Positions 41,908 to 51,775 of a DNA stretch of 64,000 nt are shown in pieces. Position numbers and translations under genes: made by a program. The notes beneath the pieces are model-generated. The model was not told the origin of the DNA. It did not search any database and saw only the letters and a program-made list of their open reading frames with translations. Each line of letters opens with the position of its first letter. Position 1 is the stretch's first letter. This DNA is from OCS155 cluster bacterium AG-349-E07 (lineage in GTDB: Bacteria; Actinomycetota; Acidimicrobiia; Actinomarinales; Actinomarinaceae), in the NCBI GenBank assembly GCA_003281085.1, contig QCCZ01000001.1:278688-342687 (forward strand), given 5' to 3'.

Positions 41908-43023
41908 ATGAATGAAGATATTTTAAATATTGGATTTATTCCAGAAGTTATTTGTGAACAACTACCTGGGGATTTCGAAGATATAGAATTGCTTGCAGAA
42001 GAGTTACCAAAAGTTTTGGCCAACGAACAAATAACAGACAGAATATCAAAGCTTGAAATAGAAAAAGATATTTCAAAACTATCTTTAAGCGAACTTGAGA
42101 GAGCAATGCTTCTTTATTCATATATTGGCCATGCTTACATGTGGGGAAAAAGTAAAGTCGAAAACGTAATACCTATTCAAATCTCAAAAACATGGTATGA
42201 GATTTCAAAAAAACTAGATAGACCTCCAATACTTTCTTATGCTTCATACGCTTTAAATAACTGGAAAATAGCAGACCCAGACAAGCCTTTTGATGTTGAA
42301 AATATATCTATCATGCAAAATTTTCTAGGTGGAGTAGATGAGGACTGGTTTATCATGATTCACGTTGCCATTGAATATGAAGCGAAAGAAATATTATCAA
42401 ATTTGAAATCCTATTTTCTTGAAAAAAATTTAGATCAATCATATTTACAAAAAGCTTTAGATAGTATCAAGAAAATAAATTCAATTATGAATAGGATGCC
42501 AGAAAAATGTGACCCGTTTATTTATTACAATCGAGTAAGGCCCTACATATTTGGCTGGAAAAATAATCCTGCAACACCTGATGGTGTAATTTACGAAGGT
42601 GTTGATGCATATAATGGAGAACCACAGCTTTTCAGGGGAGAAACAGGTGCCCAAAGTTCAATTGTTCCTGCTTTAGATGCTCTTCTTGGAGTTACTCACT
42701 CCAATGATCCTTTAAGAGAGTATCTTGATGAGATGAGACTTTATATGCCAAAAGAACATAGAGAGCTATTAAACGGCTTAGATGAATGGTCAAAAAATGA
42801 AAGAACAAAATTAAATATAAATAAAGAATCAGTTGAGTTAATCAACGAATTGATAAAAGAGGTACACACTTTTAGGAACAAGCACCTTGAGTATGCGAGA
42901 GTTTATATTTATGAACAGTCATTAACAAACAATTCGAACTCTAACATTGTTGGTACAGGAGGAACTCCATTCATGAAGTATTTAGATAAACATTTACAGG
43001 AGACAGTTCCAGCAAATGATTAA
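41908..43023 (+). CDS. Indoleamine 2,3-dioxygenase-like heme protein
   Basis: CDPFIYYNRVRPYIFGW, GVIYEGVD, AQSSIVPALDALLGVTH, EMRLYMPKEHRELL. Confidence 0.88.
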   Translation: MNEDILNIGFIPEVICEQLPGDFEDIELLAEELPKVLANEQITDRISKLEIEKDISKLSLSELERAMLLYSYIGHAYMWGKSKVENVIPIQISKTWYEISKKLDRPPILSYASYALNNWKIADPDKPFDVENISIMQNFLGGVDEDWFIMIHVAIEYEAKEILSNLKSYFLEKNLDQSYLQKALDSIKKINSIMNRMPEKCDPFIYYNRVRPYIFGWKNNPATPDGVIYEGVDAYNGEPQLFRGETGAQSSIVPALDALLGVTHSNDPLREYLDEMRLYMPKEHRELLNGLDEWSKNERTKLNINKESVELINELIKEVHTFRNKHLEYARVYIYEQSLTNNSNSNIVGTGGTPFMKYLDKHLQETVPAND

Positions 43024-44119
43024 AAAGCTTGGAATTCCAAAAGAAGTAAAACAGGATGAAGGAAGAATTGCATTAATACCTGAGCACATTACCCAATTTA
43101 CTGGTTTGGCAGATATTTTTGTTGAAACACAAGCAGGATTAGGGTCTGGATTCACTGATAAAGATTATGAGGATGCCGGAGCAAAAATAATACATTCTGC
43201 GGAAGAGCTTTATGAAATTTCTGAAATTATATGTAAAGTTAAGGAGCCTCAACCTCAAGAACTGGAATTGTTGAATTCATCCCATATATTGTTTGCATAC
43301 CTCCATTTGTCATCAAATATATCATTAACAAAGGCATTACTTGATAAAAAATTAACCGGTATTGCAACTGAAATGATAATGGATGGTAAAGAGTACCCCT
43401 TGTTAATTCCAATGTCGAGGATTGCCGGTAACCTAGCAATTCAGAAAGGTATGCAATTTTTAGAATATTCATCTAAAGGTAAAGGAGTGCTTCTATCTGC
43501 AATTTCAGGGGAAAACAATTCAAAAGTCACAATAATAGGTTGTGGTGAAGTTGGCAGAGCTTCAATAAACCAATCTATTCAAATTGGAGCTTCGGTAACT
43601 GCTATTGATGTAAATGAAAGTATTTTGGAGGATTTAAAAAATAAATACGGCGAAAATATTTCGACAATAATTAGTGGTACTGATGAAGCTGTAAATGCAA
43701 TCAGATCAGCTGACTTAGTAATCGGTGCTGTTTTACTGCCAGGCAGGAAGCCTCCGGTAGTTATAACAGAAGAAGATATTAACGAAATGGAGCAAGGAAC
43801 CGTCATTGTTGATGTTGCTATTGATCAAGGTGGTTGTGTTGAAGGTGTCAAACCTAATACTCACAGTGACCCTTTTGAAATAAGAAACGGTGTAATAGTT
43901 TCTGCAATTGCAAACTTACCAGGAGCAGTTCCTAGAACCTCTTCTATTGAGCTATCTACAAATTTACAAAAATATGTTGATAATCTTTTAGTTGAAAACT
44001 GGTTCGATAAATATAAAAATAATGAAAGTCTAAGACCATCACTGCAAATACACAATGGACTTTTGTTATCAGAAGAGGTCGCAGATAGCTTAAGTTTGAC
44101 TTTGTCTAAGCTAGTTTAG
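43016..44119 (+). CDS. ald: Alanine dehydrogenase
   Basis: LGIPKEVKQDEGRIALIPEHI; GCGEVGRASINQSIQIGASVTAIDVN; VDVAIDQGGCVEG. Confidence 0.95.
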   Translation: MIKKLGIPKEVKQDEGRIALIPEHITQFTGLADIFVETQAGLGSGFTDKDYEDAGAKIIHSAEELYEISEIICKVKEPQPQELELLNSSHILFAYLHLSSNISLTKALLDKKLTGIATEMIMDGKEYPLLIPMSRIAGNLAIQKGMQFLEYSSKGKGVLLSAISGENNSKVTIIGCGEVGRASINQSIQIGASVTAIDVNESILEDLKNKYGENISTIISGTDEAVNAIRSADLVIGAVLLPGRKPPVVITEEDINEMEQGTVIVDVAIDQGGCVEGVKPNTHSDPFEIRNGVIVSAIANLPGAVPRTSSIELSTNLQKYVDNLLVENWFDKYKNNESLRPSLQIHNGLLLSEEVADSLSLTLSKLV

Positions 44120-44693
44120 GCATCCATTTTTTTCTAGATTTACTAAAACTATCTATTTGATCTGTGTACCCCAGTGTTATATCAATTTTGTCTAAACCTT
44201 CAAGGATTCGTTTTTGAGAAAAATCATCTAAATCAAATGAAAATCTTATTTCCTCACATTGAACTGTTTTATTTTCAATAGAAATTTCGATGTTAGTACT
44301 TGGAGTAGCATCAATTTTCGCAAAAAGTGCATCTACATTTTCTTGACTTGTTTCTATAGGTACAAGACCGATATTGATTGAATTTAATCTGAAAATATCA
44401 GCAAATTTAGTTGAAATTATCGCATCAAATCCCCAATCTTGTAAGCCCCAAGGAGCATGCTCCCTAGAAGAACCAGTCCCAAAATTATCTCCAGCAACTA
44501 AAACTTTTGACCCTTCATATGCTTTATTATTCAAGGGAAATTCAGGCTCTTTCTTCCAATCATAAAACAAGAACTCACCATAACCTGAGCGCTCAACACG
44601 CTTAAGAAATTGTTTTGGCATTATTTGATCAGTGTCAACATTAGACATATTAAGTGGGAGCATTGTTGAGTAAATAGTGCTTAATTTCTTCAT
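44106..44693 (-). CDS. leuD: 3-isopropylmalate dehydratase small subunit
   Basis: NVDTDQIMPKQFLKRV; AGDNFGTGSSREHAPWGL. Confidence 0.95.
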   Translation of the reverse strand: MKKLSTIYSTMLPLNMSNVDTDQIMPKQFLKRVERSGYGEFLFYDWKKEPEFPLNNKAYEGSKVLVAGDNFGTGSSREHAPWGLQDWGFDAIISTKFADIFRLNSINIGLVPIETSQENVDALFAKIDATPSTNIEISIENKTVQCEEIRFSFDLDDFSQKRILEGLDKIDITLGYTDQIDSFSKSRKKWMPKLA

Positions 44694-46091
44694 TTACAGG
44701 TTCCTAATATCAACAAATTTTCCATATAAAGCTGCAGCAGCTGCCATTTTTGGACTCACTAAGTGGGTTCGCCCTCCAGCACCTTGTCTACCTTCATAGT
44801 TTCTATTAGATGTAGATGCACATCTTTCACCGGGACTTAAAATGTCTGGATTCATTCCTAAACACATTGAGCAACCCGCTTCTCTCCAGTCAAAACCAGC
44901 GTCAATAAAGATTTTGTCTAACCCTTCTTCTTCAGCTTGTTTTTTAACAAGTGTTGACCCAGGAACTATCATTGCGCCAATTGTTTCCGAAACTTTTTTA
45001 CCTTTTACTACATCTGCAGCTTCTCTTAAATCTTCGATTCTTCCATTGGTACAGCTACCAATAAAAACTCTATCCAATTGGATTTCACTAATTTTTTCTC
45101 CAGGCTTTAAATCCATATACTCTAAAGCTCTTGATGCCGCTTCTTTTTCGGATTCTTCATCAAAATCATCTGGATGAGGAATAGTATCATTAACAAAAAT
45201 TACCTGTGAGGGATTTGTTCCCCATGATATAGATGGTTCAAGTTCACTAGCATTTATTGTTACAACTTTATCAAACTTAGCATCTTCATCAGAATATAAA
45301 TTTCTCCACTCATCAATTGCATCATCCCAGTCAGAACCCTTAGGAGCATAATTTTTCTCTTTTAGATAATTGAAAGTTACGTCATCCGGAGCAATCATTC
45401 CTGCTCTAGCTCCTCCTTCAATTGACATATTGCAGATAGTCATTCTGTTTTCCATGCTCATATTTTGAATAACATCACCTACATATTCAATAACATGACC
45501 GGCTCCTCCTCCAGTCCCAATTTTTCTAATAATTCCTAAAATTATATCTTTTGGTCCTACACCCTCAGCTACATCTCCAATTACTTCCACCTTCATTGTT
45601 TTGGGTTTTTCCATTGCCAGTGTCTGAGTAGCTAAAACATGTTCTACTTCTGAAGTTCCTATACCAAAAGCAAGTGCACCAAATGCTCCATGAGTTGCTG
45701 TATGGCTATCGCCACAAACAATTGTCATTCCTGGTTGAGTTATTCCTTGTTCTGGACCAATAACATGTACTATTCCTTGACGTGGATCATTAATACCAAA
45801 TAATGTAACTCCAAATTCTTCACAATTGGTTTCCAAAGCTTCTATTTGAATTTTTGACAGTGGATCTTTAATTCCAAGCAATCTGTTAGAGGTTGGAACT
45901 CCATGATCCACAGTAGCAAGAGTAAGTTCAGGATGTTTGACTGACCTGCCTGTGATTCTTAGACTATCAAATGCTTGAGGTGAAGTAACTTCATGTACTA
46001 AGTGAAGATCTATGAATACTAAATTCGTACTTTTATCAATTGAAGCTATAAGATGCTTGTCCCAAATTTTTTCAAATAATGTTTTTGCCAT
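44694..46091 (-). CDS. leuC: 3-isopropylmalate dehydratase large subunit
   Basis: [59 protein letters not shown]. Confidence 0.97.
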   Translation of the reverse strand: MAKTLFEKIWDKHLIASIDKSTNLVFIDLHLVHEVTSPQAFDSLRITGRSVKHPELTLATVDHGVPTSNRLLGIKDPLSKIQIEALETNCEEFGVTLFGINDPRQGIVHVIGPEQGITQPGMTIVCGDSHTATHGAFGALAFGIGTSEVEHVLATQTLAMEKPKTMKVEVIGDVAEGVGPKDIILGIIRKIGTGGGAGHVIEYVGDVIQNMSMENRMTICNMSIEGGARAGMIAPDDVTFNYLKEKNYAPKGSDWDDAIDEWRNLYSDEDAKFDKVVTINASELEPSISWGTNPSQVIFVNDTIPHPDDFDEESEKEAASRALEYMDLKPGEKISEIQLDRVFIGSCTNGRIEDLREAADVVKGKKVSETIGAMIVPGSTLVKKQAEEEGLDKIFIDAGFDWREAGCSMCLGMNPDILSPGERCASTSNRNYEGRQGAGGRTHLVSPKMAAAAALYGKFVDIRNL

Positions 46092-46187
46092 TTCAGATAT
46101 AAATTATATTATTTTTTTTCAATTTATTCTATAGAGTTGTTTTTGTTTTATTATCATTTAATCTCTGCTCATTTAGAATAAAGCATC

Positions 46188-47414
46188 ATGGAAACAATTA
46201 TTGAAAAGTTTTTGGAAATAGCAATTATATTAGTAGCTGCTAAGTTCGGTGCAGAATTAATGAGAAGAATTAATCAACCCGCTGTAATAGGAGAACTAGT
46301 TATTGGAATCATTATTGGTTATTACGGATTAGGACTTCTTCCGCATTTTGAATCCGGAGATGTTGTATCAACTTTAGCTGAAATTGGTGTAGTCCTTTTG
46401 CTATTTGAAGTAGGATTGGAAACTAATTTAGACGAGTTCATAGAATTGGGCTCAACTTCTCTTCTCGTAGCATTAATAGGTGTTGTAGCACCATTTGCTT
46501 TGGGCTTTGGCTCAATTTATGCACTCAATTTAGGAGGAGAAGATCAATTTGGAATAGCTTTATTCGTAGGTGCAGCTATGACCGCAACCTCAGTTGGTAT
46601 TACCGCTAGAGTGTTTGGAGACTTAGGTGCTTTAAAATCAAGAGAAGCAAAAACTATCATAGGCGCAGCAGTTGTAGATGATATTTTAGGTTTATTAATT
46701 CTTACTGTTGTCGCGGGAGTTTTAGGAAGCTCAGGAGATTTCTCAATAGTTGATCTTGGAGTAATCAGCGCAAAGGCAGTCGGTTTTTTAATTGCCGTAG
46801 TAATTGTTGGAAGAAAACTTTCAAAACCAATATTTAATTTCTTTGTAAAAATTCCATCACCAGGAACATTTGTAACAGGAAGCTTTATTTTTGCAATGCT
46901 TCTTGGTGCAGCAGCCCACTTTGTAGGACTTCATCCAATAGTTGGAGCTTTTGCAGGGGGTGTAGTTGCTGGTGAATCAGGCATGACTCATAGAATTAGA
47001 GATGAGATGAAGCCTTTAAACTTTTTACTTGTTCCAATATTTTTTGTTTATATTGGCTCGGAAGTGAACATTCAAACTTTAGCTTCTCTTGATGTATTTT
47101 TATACGGAATGTTGGTAAGTCTTTTAGCGTTTGTTGGTAAATATGTATCAGCTCTAGGAGCTATGGGCAAAGGATTAAATACTTCTTTAATTGGAATTGG
47201 AATGTCTCCAAGAGGAGAGGTTGGGCTGATATTTGTTGCTGTTGCTACAACCACATTATCAGACATAATTACAGGTGATATTATCTCAATAATTATCTGG
47301 ATGGTCATAGTAACAACAGTTATTGCGCCTATATTGCTTAATAGAATATTACAAAAAGTGCCTTTATCTGAGAGAGATGATGATGAAAGGTTCGAAACTC
47401 CTGTAGTAGAGTAA
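46188..47414 (+). CDS. Cation:proton antiporter (CPA2/KefB type)
   Basis: QPAVIGELVIGIIIG; VLLLFEVGLETNLDEF; multi-TM. Confidence 0.9.
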   Translation: METIIEKFLEIAIILVAAKFGAELMRRINQPAVIGELVIGIIIGYYGLGLLPHFESGDVVSTLAEIGVVLLLFEVGLETNLDEFIELGSTSLLVALIGVVAPFALGFGSIYALNLGGEDQFGIALFVGAAMTATSVGITARVFGDLGALKSREAKTIIGAAVVDDILGLLILTVVAGVLGSSGDFSIVDLGVISAKAVGFLIAVVIVGRKLSKPIFNFFVKIPSPGTFVTGSFIFAMLLGAAAHFVGLHPIVGAFAGGVVAGESGMTHRIRDEMKPLNFLLVPIFFVYIGSEVNIQTLASLDVFLYGMLVSLLAFVGKYVSALGAMGKGLNTSLIGIGMSPRGEVGLIFVAVATTTLSDIITGDIISIIIWMVIVTTVIAPILLNRILQKVPLSERDDDERFETPVVE

Positions 47415-47477
47415 TTTTTTACTACAAAATTATTTAACTTTATTATCATTAATTTGTTCAAAAAAGGGGAAAATTAA

Positions 47478-49520
47478 ATGTTTTTAAACTATCAAGGTTC
47501 AATCATTGCAGCCTTACTCGGTCTTGGTCTAGCAGCATATTTTGCAAACAGAATACTTTCAATAGAGGTAACAGACAGTAAAGTTCAAAGCCTATCTGAT
47601 GCAATAAGAAAAGGCTCAATGGCATTTCTCAAAAGACAATATTCTTGGGTAAGTATTTTTGTTGTAATTCTTGCAGTTTTAATTTCAACCTTAACTGATT
47701 GGGGCTATCCATATGGAGCAATAGCATTCATCGGAGGTGCTCTTTTTTCATCACTGGCAGGATTTATCGGAATGAGAATTGCAACAGCTGCCAACGGTAG
47801 AACCACAGAAGCTGCAAGAGACGGAGGTACACTCAAAGCTTTACCTGTGGCGTTCAGAGGTGGAGCAGTAATGGGATTTTCTGTTGCTGGACTAGGCCTT
47901 CTTGGTGTGGCATTAGGTTACTGGGTATTTATCGACATAATGGATTTAGAAAATGGATATGATATTTTAGCCGCAATAGGCTTAGGTGGATCTTCAATTG
48001 CTCTCTTTGCCAGAGTCGGTGGTGGTATCTATACAAAAGCAGCGGATGTCGGTGCTGATTTAGTTGGAAAAGTAGAAGCAGGAATACCGGAAGATGATCC
48101 AAGAAATCCAGCAACAATTGCAGATAATGTTGGAGACAATGTTGGTGATGTTGCAGGAATGGGTGCGGATCTCTTTGAAAGCTACGTTGGATCTCTAGTA
48201 GCACCATTAGCTTATGCAGCAATTGTATTTGCTGGAACTGATGTTTTGCCTTCGCTACTTTTTTTCCCACTAGCAGTAGGAACTATTGGTATGTTGGCAT
48301 CTATTGTTTCCTCTTTTCTTGTAGTTCCTAAGGAAGGCAAGTTGGCTCAAGCACTTCACAGAGGAACCTACTCAGCTGCAGGAATAACTGCTGTTGGCGT
48401 GTATTTTCTATCAGATACGATGTTTGCTGATTTTTCTGAAAACCCAATAGGATTATTTATATCAGTTATCATCGGTTTGCTCGTTGGTATTACTGTTGGT
48501 CAAATATCAGAATGGTTTACCTCTGACCACTATTCAATTGTTAAAAATATTGCAGATCAAGCTAAAACTGGACCAGCGACAGTAGTTTTATCTGGAATTT
48601 CTGAAGGAATGCGATCTGCAGCATTCTCTGTAATAGTAGTTGTTATTGGTGTTGGTGGAGCTTACACATCTGGAGCATGGGCTTTAGGAGAGTCTGGTGG
48701 AATTTATGGTGTTGCTGTTGCAGCAATCGGTGTTTTGGCAACACTCGGAATAACTGTTGCAGTCGATGCTTATGGTCCTATTGCAGATAACGCAGGCGGT
48801 ATTGCAGAAATGGCTCATCTTGATCCTGAAGTAAGAAAAGCTACAGATGAACTTGATTCACTAGGAAACACAACAGCTGCCATTGCAAAAGGATTTGCAA
48901 TTGGTTCTGCTGCTGTAACAGCATTAGCTTTATTCTCTGCATTTGTGCAAAGCGCAGGCCTGACTGAACTAGATATTACGCAAGTAGAAGTTACAGCAGG
49001 ATTGTTTTTAGGTGGAATGTTTCCTTTCTTGTTTGCTGCGATGACAATTAATGCAGTAGGGAGAGCTGCATTTAAAATGATTGAAGAAGTCAGACGTCAA
49101 TTTAGAGAAATTCCTGGATTGCGTGAAGGAAAAGAAGGCGTAACTCCTGAATATGAAGAATGTGTTGATATTGCAACTTCAGCAGCTTTAAAAGAGATGC
49201 TTCTTCCAGGCGGTCTTGCAATTGTTTCGCCTTTAATTATTGGTTTCTGGAACAAAGAAGCTCTTGGAGGCTTTTTAGCTGGTGCTTTAGTAACAGGGTT
49301 CTTACTTGCAATATTTATGGCTAACTCAGGTGGTGCATGGGACAATGCAAAAAAATATATTGAAGCTGGTGGCGGCGCTGGTAAAGGATCTGAAGAACAT
49401 AAAGCTGCCGTAATTGGAGATACTATAGGGGATCCATTTAAAGACACATCTGGTCCGGCAATGAATATTGTTATCAAAGTTATGACTATAGTAAGTCTGA
49501 TATTTGCATCTGCGTTTTAA
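47478..49520 (+). CDS. hppA: Membrane-bound ion-pumping pyrophosphatase, K+-dependent type by signature
   Basis: GGGIYTKAADVGADLVGKVEAGIPEDDPRNPATIADNVGDNVGDVAGMGADLFESY; GNTTAAIAKGFAIGSA. Confidence 0.97.
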   Translation: MFLNYQGSIIAALLGLGLAAYFANRILSIEVTDSKVQSLSDAIRKGSMAFLKRQYSWVSIFVVILAVLISTLTDWGYPYGAIAFIGGALFSSLAGFIGMRIATAANGRTTEAARDGGTLKALPVAFRGGAVMGFSVAGLGLLGVALGYWVFIDIMDLENGYDILAAIGLGGSSIALFARVGGGIYTKAADVGADLVGKVEAGIPEDDPRNPATIADNVGDNVGDVAGMGADLFESYVGSLVAPLAYAAIVFAGTDVLPSLLFFPLAVGTIGMLASIVSSFLVVPKEGKLAQALHRGTYSAAGITAVGVYFLSDTMFADFSENPIGLFISVIIGLLVGITVGQISEWFTSDHYSIVKNIADQAKTGPATVVLSGISEGMRSAAFSVIVVVIGVGGAYTSGAWALGESGGIYGVAVAAIGVLATLGITVAVDAYGPIADNAGGIAEMAHLDPEVRKATDELDSLGNTTAAIAKGFAIGSAAVTALALFSAFVQSAGLTELDITQVEVTAGLFLGGMFPFLFAAMTINAVGRAAFKMIEEVRRQFREIPGLREGKEGVTPEYEECVDIATSAALKEMLLPGGLAIVSPLIIGFWNKEALGGFLAGALVTGFLLAIFMANSGGAWDNAKKYIEAGGGAGKGSEEHKAAVIGDTIGDPFKDTSGPAMNIVIKVMTIVSLIFASAF

Positions 49521-49527
49521 AATTTAA

Positions 49528-50757
49528 TTGAAAACAGTTCATTTTGTTCGTCATGGAGAAACAGAGCAAAATAAAAATGGAATTTGGCAGGGTCATACAA
49601 ACACACAATTAAGCAAAATTGGAAAAGCTCAAGCTAAACTTTTGTCAGATAGGCTAAATTTAACAAATCAAACAGTTTTTACCTCAGATCTAGCTAGAGC
49701 AAAAGAAACTGCTTATTTCTTATCAGATTCACCAACGGTAAGAGAAAATTTAAGAGAAATAAATGTTGGAGACTTTACAGGAAAGTCTGTAAAAAAAACA
49801 TACTCAAACAATTTAGACATATTCGATGCCTTACAAGATGATACGTATGTTTTTCCAAATGGAGAATCTGTTCAGGAATTTAAACAAAGAGTCCATCAAG
49901 AGGTTGATTATATTTTTGACAATATTGATGAAGACTCTGAATGCATAGTAGTGACACATGGTTTCTTTATTGGCACCGCTATAGGGTTAGTTCTAGGGTT
50001 TAATCAGTATCCATATCCAATTGGCAACATTCAAAATACATCCGTTTCTACAGTTATAAAAAGAGACTCTGTTATGCAAGTTAATAAATTCAACGATGCT
50101 ATTCACCTACCTAATTCATATATTGATTATCCAGCTAAAGATAAAAGTAGAATTCTAACATTTATTAGACATGGTCAGACCGATTCTAACACTCAAGGCG
50201 TATGGCAGGGTCATGTTGACAATCCTTTAAATACATATGGTGTTGAAACTGCAAAAGAACTGAAAGGTAAATTTTCAAATTATGATTTATATCTATCTTC
50301 TTCATTTAAAAGAGCTTTTGAAACTATCTCACTAATAGTTGATGATAAAGATATAATCGCAACTGAACTTTTAGCTGAAATGGATTTAGGCCAGTGGGAA
50401 GGTTTAAGTACATCAGAAATAATGAAAAATTATAGAGAAAATTTCATTCAGTCCTTGTTCATTAACTTTAGAGTTAAGTACGGAATAGATGGGGAGTCAA
50501 TGAATGAAGCTGGCATTAGAGTAAGAGATTTACTAAACGATTATGATAAAGCCAAAATGTTAGTTGCGAGTCATGGCGGAACTATAAAAGCTGCAATTAC
50601 AACTATTTTAAACTGTCCAGAACTAAAGGCTGCTTCATCATTTACGATTCCGAATAATTTAGGTGTATCTTGTTTGGAGGTCAAGGACAACAAATATTCT
50701 TTATGGTCGTATAATGTAGGAAAAATAGGATATGAAAACATTAGTTATAACGAATGA
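49528..50757 (+). CDS. Tandem double-domain histidine phosphatase (phosphoglycerate mutase-like), TTG start
   Basis: Two RHG domains: VHFVRHGETEQNKNGIWQGHTNTQLS and LTFIRHGQTDSNTQGVWQGHVDNPLN. Confidence 0.9.
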   Translation: MKTVHFVRHGETEQNKNGIWQGHTNTQLSKIGKAQAKLLSDRLNLTNQTVFTSDLARAKETAYFLSDSPTVRENLREINVGDFTGKSVKKTYSNNLDIFDALQDDTYVFPNGESVQEFKQRVHQEVDYIFDNIDEDSECIVVTHGFFIGTAIGLVLGFNQYPYPIGNIQNTSVSTVIKRDSVMQVNKFNDAIHLPNSYIDYPAKDKSRILTFIRHGQTDSNTQGVWQGHVDNPLNTYGVETAKELKGKFSNYDLYLSSSFKRAFETISLIVDDKDIIATELLAEMDLGQWEGLSTSEIMKNYRENFIQSLFINFRVKYGIDGESMNEAGIRVRDLLNDYDKAKMLVASHGGTIKAAITTILNCPELKAASSFTIPNNLGVSCLEVKDNKYSLWSYNVGKIGYENISYNE

Positions 50758-51775
50758 TTATTTTCCAAAAAAAGGTGGAATTTCTACTTACATAAAATCT
50801 TTTGAAGACCATCTTGAATTTGAAAAAATAATATATGCTCCAAGTTGGGCAGAAGGACCTAATGTTGTTAACTCTAAATCAAAGTTTATCTTTGGTAGTA
50901 GAACTCATTTAAGAGAAATAAATCAAATAATAAACCAGCACAACATCGAAATAATTTTACACGCATCAAGCAATCCACAGTTCTACCTGGTTGATAAATT
51001 AAAAAATTTTGGATTGAAGCAGTATATGATTATTCATGGAGCGGAATTTAGTGTGATTGATTCGATTCCAATTGTCAAAAAAATATTTAGAGGATCACTT
51101 GAATCGTTAGAAAAAATATTTACCGTTAGCTATTTTACAGGTAGAAAATTACAAGAAATTACTTCAACTGAGATTGTACTTATGGGTGCAGGTGTTGAAA
51201 AAAATGAATATCAAAAAGACTTTAAGAAAAATGAAAAATTAATTGTAGGAGTAAGTAGTAGATTTGTATCCAGAAAAAAAATCGATTGGGTTATTGATTC
51301 TTTAAACGATTTACAAATGGATGGATATGACGTTACATTAAATATCTTCGGTTATGGAAAACTAGAGAAGTATCTAAAAAAACTTTCCGATATTTCATCT
51401 CAAGAAGTAAATTTTTACTCAGATGATGATGAAAATGCGTTAAATGCTTTTTACAAAGACTTAGATATATTTGTCATGCCTGCAAAATCTAGATTTTTTG
51501 GAAGAGAATATGAAGGCCTCGGAATAGTTTATTTAGAAGCTGCAAGCTATGGATTGCCGGTTCTTGTTGGAAGTTCTGGAGGGGCTTTTGAAACTATTAT
51601 TCCAGGAAAAACTGGCTTTATTGTTGGTTCAAGAATTGAAATATATGATGCTATTAAATATTTCTACGAAAATAAGGATAAGATTAAAGAATTTGGAAGT
51701 AATTCAAAGTTATTTGTCGAAGAAAATTTTTCATGGGAAACAGTGGTTGAAAAATTTAAAATAAACACTAACTAG
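50732..51775 (+). CDS. Glycosyltransferase family 4/1 (PimB-like)
   Basis: ITNDYFPKKGGISTYIKSF; FVMPAKSRFFGREYEGLGIVYLEAASYGLPVLVGSSGG. Confidence 0.9.
   Translation: MKTLVITNDYFPKKGGISTYIKSFEDHLEFEKIIYAPSWAEGPNVVNSKSKFIFGSRTHLREINQIINQHNIEIILHASSNPQFYLVDKLKNFGLKQYMIIHGAEFSVIDSIPIVKKIFRGSLESLEKIFTVSYFTGRKLQEITSTEIVLMGAGVEKNEYQKDFKKNEKLIVGVSSRFVSRKKIDWVIDSLNDLQMDGYDVTLNIFGYGKLEKYLKKLSDISSQEVNFYSDDDENALNAFYKDLDIFVMPAKSRFFGREYEGLGIVYLEAASYGLPVLVGSSGGAFETIIPGKTGFIVGSRIEIYDAIKYFYENKDKIKEFGSNSKLFVEENFSWETVVEKFKINTN

Noticed and set aside
47402-47426. Inverted repeat TGTAGTA...TACTACA at the end of the antiporter gene as a terminator
   Set aside because: Weak AT-rich 7-bp stem overlapping the stop codon, without a clear T-tract; not distinguishable from chance.
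47929-48270. 113-aa minus-strand ORF inside hppA
   Set aside because: Low-complexity His/Leu/Gln-rich shadow ORF antisense to a strongly conserved gene.
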